Below are positions 8,491 to 17,839 of a stretch of 64,000 nucleotides of DNA, one piece after another. The notes under the pieces are model-generated. The model was not told the DNA's origin, made no database searches, and saw only the letters and a list, made by a program, of their open reading frames with translations. A program made the position numbers and the translations under genes. The stretch covers positions 1-64,000 of the forward strand of contig JANWVY010000005.1 in the NCBI GenBank assembly GCA_025056455.1, given 5' to 3'. Origin of the DNA: Bryobacteraceae bacterium (lineage in GTDB: Bacteria > Acidobacteriota > Terriglobia > Bryobacterales > Bryobacteraceae). The stretch's first letter is position 1; the number at the start of each line of letters is the position of its first letter.

Positions 8491-9696
8491 TTAGCTAGCC
8501 GCACGGAGCACCATGCAAACCGAGGCGCAAATCGGACCGCCGATGTTGAAGGTGGCAGCTACGCGGGGACGGGCCACCTGCAATTCTTTGGGCGCCTTGC
8601 CAAGCAATTGCCACGCAGCCCATCCCACCATGGAAATTCCGGTCGCGCCAATCGGGTGTCCCTTGGCAATTAATCCCCCAGAAGTGTTGATCGCGCACTC
8701 GCCATCCGGCGCGGCTTTGCCATCGCGCCAGAACCGGGCGCCCTGTCCATAGGCAGCGCGTCCGATGACTTCCGCTCCGATGGCTCCCATGACAGTGAAA
8801 CAGTCATGTACTTCCGCCACGTTCACATCGGCGGGTTTGACTCCTGCCATCTGATAGGCTCGAGACATGGCGCAGTAGGCGCCCTTCGGCCTAAGCACGT
8901 CACGGCCAGATTTTCGGAGCGGGTCCGTTGCTTGGCCAAATCCGGCAATCTCGACGCAATCGGAGCGCTCGACGCCCAGCTTTCTCAATCCTTCGTCGGT
9001 AGCCAAAATCATCGCCGCATAACCGTCGGTGATCTGTGAACAGTCATAGGTTTTGAGCGGCAGCCCCTCGACGACATACCGGTTCACGCCCTCGATTTTC
9101 ATGGCCTGTTCCAAGGTGATCTGCACATTGCGCATCTGGGCATAGGGATTGTATTTGGCGTTGGCGTACTCCTGAACGGCAATGGAAGCTAGATCTTCCT
9201 CTCCAACCCCGTGGGTGGCCATATAATCACGCATGACCTCGGCAAAGAGATGGGGAAAAACGAAAATCTTGCCTTCCCGTTCGTCGGGATGGGAGAAATA
9301 GCCCAGCGCCTTTCCAATGAGCTTGCCGTCCGTTTTACCTTCTGCGTCGCGCATTTTTTCAAAGCCCACGGCCAGGCCGGTGTCTCCCAAGCCCATTTGG
9401 AGCTTAGCGATCACCGAGAGAATGGCCTGGCCACCGCTGGCGCAAGCGTTCTCAACAGCCTCTAGGGGCTTACCGGCCAGTCCCGGGGTCATGGCCATAA
9501 GGCCCGCCAACAGGCCCTGCTCATTGAGTGTCATGTTGCAAACTGCCGCAATGGACCCAACATCCAGCGCCTCGGCTGGAACCGAGATATCTCGACAAAC
9601 TCCCTGAATCGCGGCGTCTACGATCTCAGGCACCGTCATGCCCATCAACTTGCCGAACTTCGACTGGTGGTAGGCAGCAATATAAATTCGCTTCAT
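8491..9696 (-). CDS. Thiolase family protein (SCP2-thiolase / acetyl-CoA acetyltransferase-like)
   Basis: This 401-residue protein has the thiolase nucleophile loop ENACASGGQAI (about residue 88), an EVHDCFTVM segment, and the C-terminal GHPIGATG motif. Those are the marks of the SCP2/archaeal-type acetyl-CoA acetyltransferase branch rather than FadA/AtoB. The start at MKRIYIAAYHQSKFGK is preferred to the longer frame because family members begin this way. The final GGPICASVCMVL replaces the usual CIGGG stretch, as in that branch. No DUF35 acyl-CoA-binding partner is adjacent. It likely takes part in acyl-CoA condensation or cleavage, with unknown chain length. Confidence 0.8.
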   Translation of the reverse strand: MKRIYIAAYHQSKFGKLMGMTVPEIVDAAIQGVCRDISVPAEALDVGSIAAVCNMTLNEQGLLAGLMAMTPGLAGKPLEAVENACASGGQAILSVIAKLQMGLGDTGLAVGFEKMRDAEGKTDGKLIGKALGYFSHPDEREGKIFVFPHLFAEVMRDYMATHGVGEEDLASIAVQEYANAKYNPYAQMRNVQITLEQAMKIEGVNRYVVEGLPLKTYDCSQITDGYAAMILATDEGLRKLGVERSDCVEIAGFGQATDPLRKSGRDVLRPKGAYCAMSRAYQMAGVKPADVNVAEVHDCFTVMGAIGAEVIGRAAYGQGARFWRDGKAAPDGECAINTSGGLIAKGHPIGATGISMVGWAAWQLLGKAPKELQVARPRVAATFNIGGPICASVCMVLRAAS

Positions 9697-9906
9697 AGAA
9701 CCTAGCGCCCGGTTCCTGTTGGCGTGAATCCGGCCGGGCAAACTCTCCCTCCTTCATGATGGAGGGGAGAGAGGTGGTAAGCAAGCGGCCGGGGGAAAAT
9801 GGTCTGGGCGCTTGTTGCGCCGGGCGAAGCGTCCTCCAAATGCGGTCGCTCGGCGGCGGCAGCGGCTCACATTGTAAACTGAACCCGTCACCTCTCGAAG
9901 CCATCG

Positions 9907-11100
9907 ATGTCGACGCAAGCAACAGCCAGCACGCCGTCTGAATCAGCCCCTAGCCTGCGTTTCGACCGCAGGGAATGGTCAGGGGCTTTTGGAGACTTAG
10001 GAACCGACCTGCCACTGCTTGCGGGAATGATCCTCGCCGCCCAGCTTGACGCCACGAGTGTTCTTACCGTTTTTGGCCTCATGCAGATCGCCACGGCTGT
10101 TCTCTATCGAATGCCCATGCCCGTGCAGCCGCTGAAGGCCATGGCAGCCATCGTGATTTCTCAAAAAGTCGCACCAGAAGTGCTGTATGGAGGCGGTCTG
10201 GCGATCGGTGTAAGTATGCTGGTGCTCACTGCCACCGGCTTCATTGATTTCATCAACCGGGTGGTGAGTAAACCCGTCGTGCGTGGGATTCAGAGCGGTC
10301 TTGGTTTACAGCTCGCCGCCATCGCGCTGAAGGAGTACCTCTCCTCGGAGGGCGCCCGCGGTGTTGCGCTGGCTGGGGTTGGCTTTTTCCTTACCTTGTT
10401 TCTTTTAGGACGGAGACGCATTCCAGCTGCGCTGATCCTAGTGGCGCTTGGCGCGGCCTACGGCGCCTTTTGGAAGCTCGATCTCGCAGCCCTACCGGCA
10501 AGCGTCGCCTTCCGCCTGCCCCAGTTGCAGGCCCCGAAACTAGCCGACGTCTGGACTGGCTTCTTGCTCCTGGCCCTCCCCCAGATCCCGCTTTCCATCT
10601 GCAACTCCATCCTCGCCACGCGCCAGATTGCTGAAGATCTCTTCCCTCAAAGGCGAATCACCGCGCGGGGAATCGCTTGGACTTATTCAGCGATGAATCT
10701 GATTAATCCGTTTTTTGGCGGGGTACCGACCTGCCACGGCTCGGGTGGTCTGGCTGGCCACTACGCTTTCGGGGGACGGACGGGTGGATCGGTGATTATC
10801 TATGGCGCATTGTTTGCGTGCCTAGGACTCTTCTTCGGTCCGGGCTTTCAGGCTTGGGTGAACGCTTTCCCCCTCCCTTTGTTGGGAGTACTTCTCATTT
10901 TTGAGTCCCTTAGCTTGCTAGCGTTGCTGCGTGATCTGGCGCCCGACCAAACGAATTTCCGGATCGCTCTCCTGGTTGGACTAATCGCTAGTTCGATCCC
11001 CTACGGCTACCTCGTCGGCCTTCTCGTGGGGATGTTATGCGTGTTTCTGACAAGCCAGGGTTGGACTGCTCTAAGTTCCCAACACCCCGAAGGAAGGTGA
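9907..11100 (+). CDS. MOT1-like molybdate/sulfate transporter
   Basis: This 397-residue polytopic membrane protein carries the two signatures of the MOT1 family: FGDLGTDLPLL (about 28-38) and a later GGVPTCHGSGGLAGHYAFGG followed by RTGG. It also has PMPVQPLKAMAA, and roughly ten hydrophobic segments. MOT1 proteins import molybdate; some relatives prefer sulfate. It stands alone on plus, converging on the TonB receptor gene 3 bp away. It could supply molybdenum for the IorAB-type hydroxylase encoded at 39.5-42.2 kb, which is an inference. Confidence 0.8.
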   Translation: MSTQATASTPSESAPSLRFDRREWSGAFGDLGTDLPLLAGMILAAQLDATSVLTVFGLMQIATAVLYRMPMPVQPLKAMAAIVISQKVAPEVLYGGGLAIGVSMLVLTATGFIDFINRVVSKPVVRGIQSGLGLQLAAIALKEYLSSEGARGVALAGVGFFLTLFLLGRRRIPAALILVALGAAYGAFWKLDLAALPASVAFRLPQLQAPKLADVWTGFLLLALPQIPLSICNSILATRQIAEDLFPQRRITARGIAWTYSAMNLINPFFGGVPTCHGSGGLAGHYAFGGRTGGSVIIYGALFACLGLFFGPGFQAWVNAFPLPLLGVLLIFESLSLLALLRDLAPDQTNFRIALLVGLIASSIPYGYLVGLLVGMLCVFLTSQGWTALSSQHPEGR

Positions 11101-11103
11101 GAC

Positions 11104-14100
11104 TTAGAAAATCACGCGCAGGGAGATCTGCGCACGGCGCGCGTTCGTGCCATCTGGAAACCCTCCTGAAGCGGTACCAGCGCCTAGACCAGGGACCGGT
11201 CTGAGCACACCCGCCGTGGCCTGGTAGGCCAGCGAGTTGACGACCGTGTTGCTCACGCGATTGAACGTATTAAAAACCTCAAAGTTGAATTGCGCGCTAA
11301 CGCTGTCTGCGAGTTGAAAGCCTTTGCTCAAACGCGAATCGACGCGCTGGACGGAGTCAATGGGGATGGTTTGACGCCCCTCGAAAGGCACACGGCTGCT
11401 GCCGCCAAAACCATTTAAGGTATTGTTGAAAGGCTGGCCGGGATACTGCGCCCCCACCACCTGTACAGTCGGCGTGACGTATTGGGGCGCGGCAAAGGTG
11501 CCGAGCAGTGAAAGCTGCCAACCATTCAGCAAGTAATTGGCAAACGCGCTGGCGAATTTCCGGCGCGGTGGCGTGATAACCGCAGTGAAAACAGCCCGAT
11601 GCCGCTGGTCGAGAACCGAAGTCCCTTTCTCACCCCGATAATCTCCGTTAAACACGGTGGCGGGCCCGTCGGTGAAGAAGATGTTGGCAGTCGCCGCACC
11701 CTGGGAGAGATCCCGCGCGTGGGACCAAGTATAGGACAGAGTGCCTTCGAGCCATTGCGAAGCGCGACGGCGTAGTTGCACCGCCAGGCCGTCATACCAG
11801 TTGCGCCCTCCGTTATCGATGTAAACGACGCGGGCGTAACGCGGGTCGACCCTGTTGGCGAGAAGATAGGTCGGGGTGGTGTAGGTGCCGACTTGGTTGC
11901 CCGCTGCGTCGAGGATGCGGTAGGTGAAAGAGCCCGTCGCGGGGCCAATGTTGAGGTCCTGGCGCGTCATGTTCTTGAGCGCGCGGTTCCACAAGTAGGA
12001 GACTGTCAGGGCTGTGCTCCGCGTGAGCTCGCGCTCCAAGCTCAGATCGCCTTGCTGAGTGTAAGGCGTCGCCAGGTCAGGCGCTGCAAACGAGATAGTA
12101 ACGGTTCCTGGAGGCGGGGTCCGGTCTAGATTCGTCAGGCGATTCGGGAAGACGGGGCCAACCGCCAGGTCCGCTGGTACATTCCCCTGCAAAGTTAAGG
12201 ATCTTTGCACGACGCCATTCAGCTGGTGCAAACGAGCGATGGTAGCCGAAGGAAAGCGAGCATAGAAAATGCCATAACCCGCCCGCAAGACCGTTTTGTC
12301 GTTCAAGGACCAAGCTAACCCAAAGCGCGGCGCGAAGTTCCTCGTCGGCTCGTTGATTCGACCGGTTTCTGGATAATGAGGGTTAAAGACGGCAGGTTGG
12401 GCAAATTGGGCAAACTCATAACGCAGACCGTAGTTCAAGGTGAGGCGCTTGGTGAGCCTCCACTGGTCCTGCACGTAAAAATTGAAGTCGCGAACGAAGA
12501 TGCTGGTGCGGAAAGGGCCAAAGGCCTGGCTGTAGGACTGCCAGCGCTTCCCGCCATCAAGATTCACGAGATCCTGCGCGAAAGCCGTGATAGAGCCGTA
12601 ATTGTAGGAGCCCGTGCCGTTAAATAACGCATCTTCGACGTCGCGCGTGTGCGCGATGTCAAAGCCGAATTTCCAGAGATGCCGGTCGCGGGTCATCGAG
12701 AGGCTGTTAGCAAACTGAAAGCGATCTTCCGTAGGCTGCACCCGGGGAAGGTAGTTGGGAACGCCAAGGTTGGCCTGCCCCTGAACGGTGACTGCGGAGC
12801 GTACGCCCGGGGGCGCGAGGGCGTAGTTCGTATCGTCAAACAACCGGTCTTTAAACCACCCGAAACGGAACTCATTCACTGTGGTGTTGCTGAGGATGCC
12901 GGTGTGGGACAGGCGGGCCCATCGCGTGCGCACAGTGGACAAGCCGTTGTTGCCAATCGCGCCCGCGTTGGTGAGAGTGGCGGCGGTCTGAATGCCATTG
13001 GGCGATTCCCAGTTCATCAGATTGAAGCTCATGCTGAGACTCTGGCGGTCCGTGGGCCGCAAATCCAGCTTGGCGAAACCTGCGTTTTGCGACGCCCTGC
13101 GTTCGACGGTTCCAAAGAAACGCCGGAAGTAGTCGACCGCGGCATTACACTGGGCAGGTGTCGCAGGAGGACCGCAAACGCCGATGAACCGTCCCGAGGC
13201 GTCAAAAAACTGCGGGTTTAGGATCGAACTAAGGAGGGGGAAATTGCGGCGTGTCGCCTCGAAATTGCCGAAGTAAAACACTTTATCCTTCTGGATGGGT
13301 CCTCCGATGCTGCCCCCCATCTGGTGCCGTGATTCCTGGGGATTGAACGCCGCATAGCGGTCGCGGGCGTTGAAATCTTGATTCCGGAAAAACCAGTAGC
13401 CGGTACCGTGTACGCTGTTGGTGCCGCTCTTGGTGACTGTGTTGATCACACCGCCGACAGCGCGTCCAAACTCTGCGCTGTAGCCCGAGGTCATGACCTG
13501 AAATTCCTGCACCGCATCCTGGCTGATGTTTGAGCTAATCCGGGTCCGGCCTGCGTTCTCGTTGTAAAACTGCTGCGTGGTATCGTTGCCATCTTGCAAA
13601 AAGGCATTTCCCGCAGGCATGCCACGGAAGCTGACTAAACCGAACGTTCCATCCGGGGTCACGCCGGGACTGAGCAGCACAAAGCTATCCACGCGGCGCC
13701 CGTTAATCGGGAGATTGAGAATTTGTGAAGAGGTAACGACCTGTGTCACTCCCGTTTTGTTTTTCTCAACCACGGGGGTGCTGTCTTCCACGGTGATGGT
13801 TTCACTCACCTGGGCCAGGCTGAGCGTGACGTTGAGCGTCACGTTCTGGCCCACTTCGAGCAGGATCCCTTTCGCTTCATAGGTGGCGAAGCCGGATTTG
13901 CTGACCTTCACCTGGTAGCCTCGCCCGGGGGGTAAGGAGGGAGCGAGAAAGTAGCCCGACTCGTTGGTGGTCAAACGCCGGGTGAGGCCTGTTTCCGTGT
14001 TCGTTACCAGCACTTCAGCACCTGGCACAGAGGCTTGCGCGCTGTCGGTCACCGTACCGCTTAAGGCCGCTAAACCAGCTAACGATTGCGCATCGAGGCA

Positions 14101-14157
14101 AGTCGCCCACACGAGAAAAACCCCAACCATCGCCGCGATTCGATAGGGAAGCTTCAT
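11104..14157 (-). CDS. TonB-dependent receptor, Oar-like, with carboxypeptidase regulatory-like domain (1)
   Basis: This 1017-residue outer-membrane receptor has a signal peptide (MKLPYRIAAMVGVFLVWATC). A CarboxypepD_reg-like beta-sandwich (about 30-115, LSGTVTDSAQASVPGAEV) follows, then a plug domain (about 125-250, LNLPINGRRVDSFVLLSPG). A long beta-barrel ends in the aromatic C-terminus QISLRVIF. Such Oar-like receptors are highly multiplied in Acidobacteriota and take up polymer breakdown products or other large ligands. No SusD partner adjoins. An extended -10 (TGCTATGCT) sits 6 nt before the ATG, suggesting a leaderless message. Confidence 0.85.
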   Translation of the reverse strand: MKLPYRIAAMVGVFLVWATCLDAQSLAGLAALSGTVTDSAQASVPGAEVLVTNTETGLTRRLTTNESGYFLAPSLPPGRGYQVKVSKSGFATYEAKGILLEVGQNVTLNVTLSLAQVSETITVEDSTPVVEKNKTGVTQVVTSSQILNLPINGRRVDSFVLLSPGVTPDGTFGLVSFRGMPAGNAFLQDGNDTTQQFYNENAGRTRISSNISQDAVQEFQVMTSGYSAEFGRAVGGVINTVTKSGTNSVHGTGYWFFRNQDFNARDRYAAFNPQESRHQMGGSIGGPIQKDKVFYFGNFEATRRNFPLLSSILNPQFFDASGRFIGVCGPPATPAQCNAAVDYFRRFFGTVERRASQNAGFAKLDLRPTDRQSLSMSFNLMNWESPNGIQTAATLTNAGAIGNNGLSTVRTRWARLSHTGILSNTTVNEFRFGWFKDRLFDDTNYALAPPGVRSAVTVQGQANLGVPNYLPRVQPTEDRFQFANSLSMTRDRHLWKFGFDIAHTRDVEDALFNGTGSYNYGSITAFAQDLVNLDGGKRWQSYSQAFGPFRTSIFVRDFNFYVQDQWRLTKRLTLNYGLRYEFAQFAQPAVFNPHYPETGRINEPTRNFAPRFGLAWSLNDKTVLRAGYGIFYARFPSATIARLHQLNGVVQRSLTLQGNVPADLAVGPVFPNRLTNLDRTPPPGTVTISFAAPDLATPYTQQGDLSLERELTRSTALTVSYLWNRALKNMTRQDLNIGPATGSFTYRILDAAGNQVGTYTTPTYLLANRVDPRYARVVYIDNGGRNWYDGLAVQLRRRASQWLEGTLSYTWSHARDLSQGAATANIFFTDGPATVFNGDYRGEKGTSVLDQRHRAVFTAVITPPRRKFASAFANYLLNGWQLSLLGTFAAPQYVTPTVQVVGAQYPGQPFNNTLNGFGGSSRVPFEGRQTIPIDSVQRVDSRLSKGFQLADSVSAQFNFEVFNTFNRVSNTVVNSLAYQATAGVLRPVPGLGAGTASGGFPDGTNARRAQISLRVIF

Positions 14158-14163
14158 GCCTTG

Positions 14164-14172
14164 AGCATAGCA
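14164..14172 (-). promoter_or_regulatory. Extended -10 TGCTATGCT, 6 nt before TonB receptor ATG
   Basis: Read on the minus strand, TGC-TATGCT ends six bases before the ATG at 14157. The TGn extension plus TATGCT is a good housekeeping -10. Its position would put the first transcribed base at or next to the start codon. Confidence 0.45.
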
Positions 14173-14318
14173 GGCCTCCGTTCCGAATCGATTACAAACG
14201 GTGACGGGAGTTCTAACACCGGTTCACTCGCTGGAAAGAATGCGGAATGAGGAACTCGGCTCGGTTCTCCCTCGGCTCACCAGAACGTGGTTTTGTTCCC
14301 CGGCCACGAAACGATCCC

Positions 14319-17300
14319 TTACCAAGCCAAACGAAGCCCGAAGCGGATCTGCCGCTGGTCGGGTTGTGCGCTGGTGATTGCCATGAAATTGGGACCGTTG
14401 ATGTTGCTGTTGGGCGCGTTAAAGTGTGGCGTATTGGTGGCATTGGCGGCTTCTGAACGGAACTCGAGAGTGATCCGCTCCGTGATGGGGAAGCGGCGGA
14501 AAAGCCCTAGGTCGAGATTGACGACACCGGGAGCGCGGAGCAGATTCCGGCCGGTTGTTCCGAAGCGCACGCCAGTGGGAGCGGCGAAGGCCGCGGGGTC
14601 AAAGAACGGACTGTTGGGCCCTATCCCGCCAAGTTTCTGCACGGTCGGTTTTACTTGATCGGCCGTTTGCGTGTTGCCCGGGGCATTGAGGGCGCCGAGC
14701 GCCGCGACGACGGTGAACGGACGGCCCTGGAAGGAAGCAAACACGCCGTTGACTTGCCAGTCACCGAAAATCCAGCGCGCAGCACCCGTATTGGCGAATT
14801 TGCGGCCTTTGCCAAAAGGTAGCTCCCAGACAAAACCAGTCTGGAAGTTATGGGGGATGTTGTAGCCAGCTTGCGCCCGGTTACGGGGGAAGGCAGGCTC
14901 CCAGTTAAACAGCAAGTTTCCCGTCCAGCCGTCTTCGTCAGTCCAGTTGATGGCTTTCGAGAACGTGTAGGCCACTTTAATGAGCAAGCCGTCCGCGGCC
15001 CGCCGGTTGGCGGCGATCTGGAGACCGTGATAATTGGCGCTAAGATAGCCATCCCAGGCCCAAGTATCCACATTGCGGCCGAAGCGTAAAGCCAAGGGGC
15101 GGCCGGCATTCCCAGCGCCTGGGGCTGCGGCGTTGATGTTGAAATCCGCGAAACTCCGAACCGTAGCCGTGCCAACGTAGGAAGCAGAGGTGACAAACTT
15201 GCCCGGCAGCTCGCGCTCCACCGTGAAATTCCAGGACTGAACGTAGCCACGGTCAAGTCTTGAGTCGGGGATATACCGCATCAGAGCAGTGGCCGGCAAC
15301 GGAACTCTACCAGAGGAGAGATCCGGGAACACGATGTCGGGAATGCCTTGTTCAATCCGGCGGAGCGGGGTAAAGGTGTTGGGACTATTGAAGGTTGCTG
15401 CAAAAGTCAAAGGGAAGAAGCCTCGCAACGGCCGGGCCAGGGGCATGGGGTTGTAGGTGATCCCGTAACCCGTTCGGATCACCGTTTTATCCGTGAGCCG
15501 GAAGGCAAGGCCGAAGCGGGGCGCAAACAAGCGCTTGCTGGTGGTGATGCCTAGCCCTCTTGGGATGCCCGCGACACCTCCAAGCGAGACGAGATTCGTA
15601 GTTGGATCGTAGCCTTCTAGACCTCCCCGGCCAGCGCGTGTCTGCAAGGGAAACAGCTCATAGCGCAGGCCGAGCGACAGCGTGAGTTTCTTGGAAACCT
15701 GCCAGCGATCGCGAATGTACCAACCAAACTGGTAGTTGTAGGCGGTCATGGTCTCTAACTGCGCCGAGCGCCTCATCACTTCCGGCAAACCCAGCAAGTA
15801 AGCAGCGTAAGAATTAAATTGCGTCAGCGCAGCGCCTGGAATCGAAGTGATGCCCTGGGTAAAAGAAATCGAGCCCATGGGACCACCATTTCCACCGCCA
15901 TCGGGATTGTAGTGGTTGAGGTGGTGGCGGATGCCCTCAAATCCAAAACGAATGTCATGGCGCGTGCGGGACAGCGAGAAGTTCTGCTGCGTGGTCCAAG
16001 TGGAGTCGTAGGCGAAAAACGGGCGAGTGTCTGTGTCATTGAGATGGTTGGTGTAGCCTGAAATCTGGATGAGAGGCGCTCCGCTGTCACGAATGTCTGT
16101 AGAGTTGCCATTGACGCCAGGGATCCCTAGCTCGCGGTAATAAAACGAGCCGTAGCCGAAGCCCGTGATGGCTTGACCCTGGCGGGTCCACCCGATGACG
16201 CCATCCCAGAGAAAACCCGGTGAGAAGACATAAGTCGACCCGATCGTCGCGACTTGGGTGCGAAGTGTACCATCGCCGATGAGCGAACCAGCGGGACACA
16301 GTGGGGCGCCTCCTCCCGGGCCGAAGGCAGCGTCGCAGCTCACCGTCGCCTGCATGATGGAGTACTTACCCCAAATCGTATGCGCAGCATTCCGGTTCCA
16401 GTTGATTTTTGTATCAATGTTGTCGCGGTCGAGCCGCTGCGAGCCGTTGGCCAGAAAATTCGCACCAGTGCCCGGACGGTTTGGGAGCGGAATTAAATCT
16501 TGAATGCGGCGCGTAATGGCGCTTTGCCGGCTCAACGGGATGAGATTGCCGGGGAAAGGCGTGCGGCCCGCACCACTGGCAGCGCCCGTCGCGGGATCAT
16601 AGATCACCGCGTTATAGCGCGAAAAGTCTCCTTGCTTCTGGTCCGCAGTGGGAACGGTCAGAAGGCGGGTCGCGCCTTGCCGCTCCCGAACTCCTTCCCA
16701 AGCTGAAAAAAAGAAGAGCCGATTGCGGCGGATGGGCCCGCCGAGCGTAAAGCCAAAAATGTTGTTGATATTCGACGGCTTGTCGTCGGGATTAAAAAAA
16801 TTGCGGGCTTGCAGCTTCGTGTTGTCGTGCAGCTCCCAAGCCGAACCATGAAGCGCGTTGGTCCCGGACTTGGTGATCACCGTGATGGCAGCTCCGCCAG
16901 CGAATCCTTGCTCGGCATCAAAATTGTTCGTGGAAATGTTGACAGTCTCAATCGTTTCTGCTGGGGGGACATACGCCGTATGATGGGGCAGCCAGAGAAA
17001 TATGCTGAGCGCTCCGTCAATTCGGGTGGCGTTGTTGTTGCGGTTGACACCGTTTACATTGGTGTCCAAGGCGCGAGCGGGGGCTGCTTGCGGGCTGTTC
17101 TGAAAGCGTCCCGGCGTTGCCCCAGGAACCAAGTTGATCAGGCTCTGGTAATTCCGATAGCGGGGCAGAGGCATATTGATCACCTCTTTCGACCCCAGCT
17201 CCGTGTGAAGATCCGCTTTATCCGTTTGGAGCGTCACCTGACCAGCTTGGACGGTCACGGTTTCGGTCAACTGGCCCACTTCGAGCTGGACGTCTTCTCG

Positions 17301-17603
17301 ACGGACGACGTTGGCAGTGATCGTGACCGCTCGCTTGGTGATGGACCGAAATCCATCGGCGGTGATCGTGACGTCGTAGACGCCTGGCAACAGGTTGTTC
17401 AGCGTATAGCCGCCGATCTCGTTGCTCACTGTGCTCAACTCTTGAGCCGTACCCGTGTTGCGGGCCGTAATCCGTGCGCCGGGAACTACTGCGCCACCAG
17501 AGTCGAGTACGGTTCCAACGAGCGAACCATAGAGGACTTGGGCGGCGGCTGGACGCAAGGCAAATGGCGCAAGGGCCAGAATCAAACACCAACAGCGCAA
17601 CAT
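14319..17603 (-). CDS. TonB-dependent receptor, Oar-like, with carboxypeptidase regulatory-like domain (2)
   Basis: This 1094-residue protein has a signal peptide (MLRCWCLILALAPFALRPAAA). The regulatory-like domain GSLVGTVLDSGGAVVPGARI lies at about 26-45, and a plug includes NMPLPRYRNYQSLINLVPG (about 140-158). A large barrel ends in QRQIRFGLRLAW. Unlike its neighbours, it has a recognisable sigma70 promoter (TTGACA, 17 bp, TACATT) and a strong GAGGTGA ribosome site 4 bp before the ATG. The ligand is unknown. It lies downstream of receptor 3 in the same direction, separated by 236 bp with two stem-loops. Confidence 0.85.
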   Translation of the reverse strand: MLRCWCLILALAPFALRPAAAQVLYGSLVGTVLDSGGAVVPGARITARNTGTAQELSTVSNEIGGYTLNNLLPGVYDVTITADGFRSITKRAVTITANVVRREDVQLEVGQLTETVTVQAGQVTLQTDKADLHTELGSKEVINMPLPRYRNYQSLINLVPGATPGRFQNSPQAAPARALDTNVNGVNRNNNATRIDGALSIFLWLPHHTAYVPPAETIETVNISTNNFDAEQGFAGGAAITVITKSGTNALHGSAWELHDNTKLQARNFFNPDDKPSNINNIFGFTLGGPIRRNRLFFFSAWEGVRERQGATRLLTVPTADQKQGDFSRYNAVIYDPATGAASGAGRTPFPGNLIPLSRQSAITRRIQDLIPLPNRPGTGANFLANGSQRLDRDNIDTKINWNRNAAHTIWGKYSIMQATVSCDAAFGPGGGAPLCPAGSLIGDGTLRTQVATIGSTYVFSPGFLWDGVIGWTRQGQAITGFGYGSFYYRELGIPGVNGNSTDIRDSGAPLIQISGYTNHLNDTDTRPFFAYDSTWTTQQNFSLSRTRHDIRFGFEGIRHHLNHYNPDGGGNGGPMGSISFTQGITSIPGAALTQFNSYAAYLLGLPEVMRRSAQLETMTAYNYQFGWYIRDRWQVSKKLTLSLGLRYELFPLQTRAGRGGLEGYDPTTNLVSLGGVAGIPRGLGITTSKRLFAPRFGLAFRLTDKTVIRTGYGITYNPMPLARPLRGFFPLTFAATFNSPNTFTPLRRIEQGIPDIVFPDLSSGRVPLPATALMRYIPDSRLDRGYVQSWNFTVERELPGKFVTSASYVGTATVRSFADFNINAAAPGAGNAGRPLALRFGRNVDTWAWDGYLSANYHGLQIAANRRAADGLLIKVAYTFSKAINWTDEDGWTGNLLFNWEPAFPRNRAQAGYNIPHNFQTGFVWELPFGKGRKFANTGAARWIFGDWQVNGVFASFQGRPFTVVAALGALNAPGNTQTADQVKPTVQKLGGIGPNSPFFDPAAFAAPTGVRFGTTGRNLLRAPGVVNLDLGLFRRFPITERITLEFRSEAANATNTPHFNAPNSNINGPNFMAITSAQPDQRQIRFGLRLAW

Positions 17604-17631
17604 TACTCACCTCGAGGATGGGGATAGCTGA

Positions 17632-17660
17632 AATGTATCGCTAGCGCGAGGAACTGTCAA
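17632..17660 (-). promoter_or_regulatory. Sigma70-type promoter of TonB receptor 2
   Basis: On the minus strand, TTGACA (17655-17660) and TACATT (17632-17637) are separated by exactly 17 bp. A short leader follows with GAGGTGA close to the ATG at 17603. This is the clearest canonical promoter in the window. Confidence 0.65.
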
Positions 17661-17764
17661 ATTGCCTCTTTTTGACTGCGACCAGCGCCAAGCGCGCAGG
17701 CCACCCCGGAAAACAAGCGCGCCTCGATCCCAGCAGCAAAAACGCGGTTGGAAATTAGCTCCAC

Positions 17765-17793
17765 GGGGAGGAAACCCGCGAAGGCTCCTCCCC
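17765..17793 (-). terminator. Strong 8-bp stem-loop downstream of TonB receptor 3
   Basis: GGGGAGGA (17765-17772) and TCCTCCCC (17786-17793) are perfect complements around a 13-nt loop. It lies 47 bp past the stop of the receptor gene at 17840. There is no T-run, so it may stabilise the mRNA end rather than act as a classical intrinsic terminator. Confidence 0.4.
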
Positions 17794-17811
17794 TTGCCCT
17801 CCCATGGCGAA

Positions 17812-17837
17812 AGTTCGCAAGCGAGATTTCGCGAACT
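17812..17837 (-). terminator. Stem-loop abutting the stop codon of TonB receptor 3
   Basis: AGTTCGC (17812-17818) pairs with GCGAACT (17831-17837) over a 12-nt loop, beginning 2 bp after the receptor stop. It is one of two hairpins in this gap, and could be a transcript-end structure. Confidence 0.35.
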
Positions 17838-17839
17838 AG

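Noticed and set aside
16809-17627. Long plus-strand open frame of 272 codons
   Set aside because: It lies wholly antisense to TonB receptor 2, has no family motif, and reads like a shadow of that high-GC gene.
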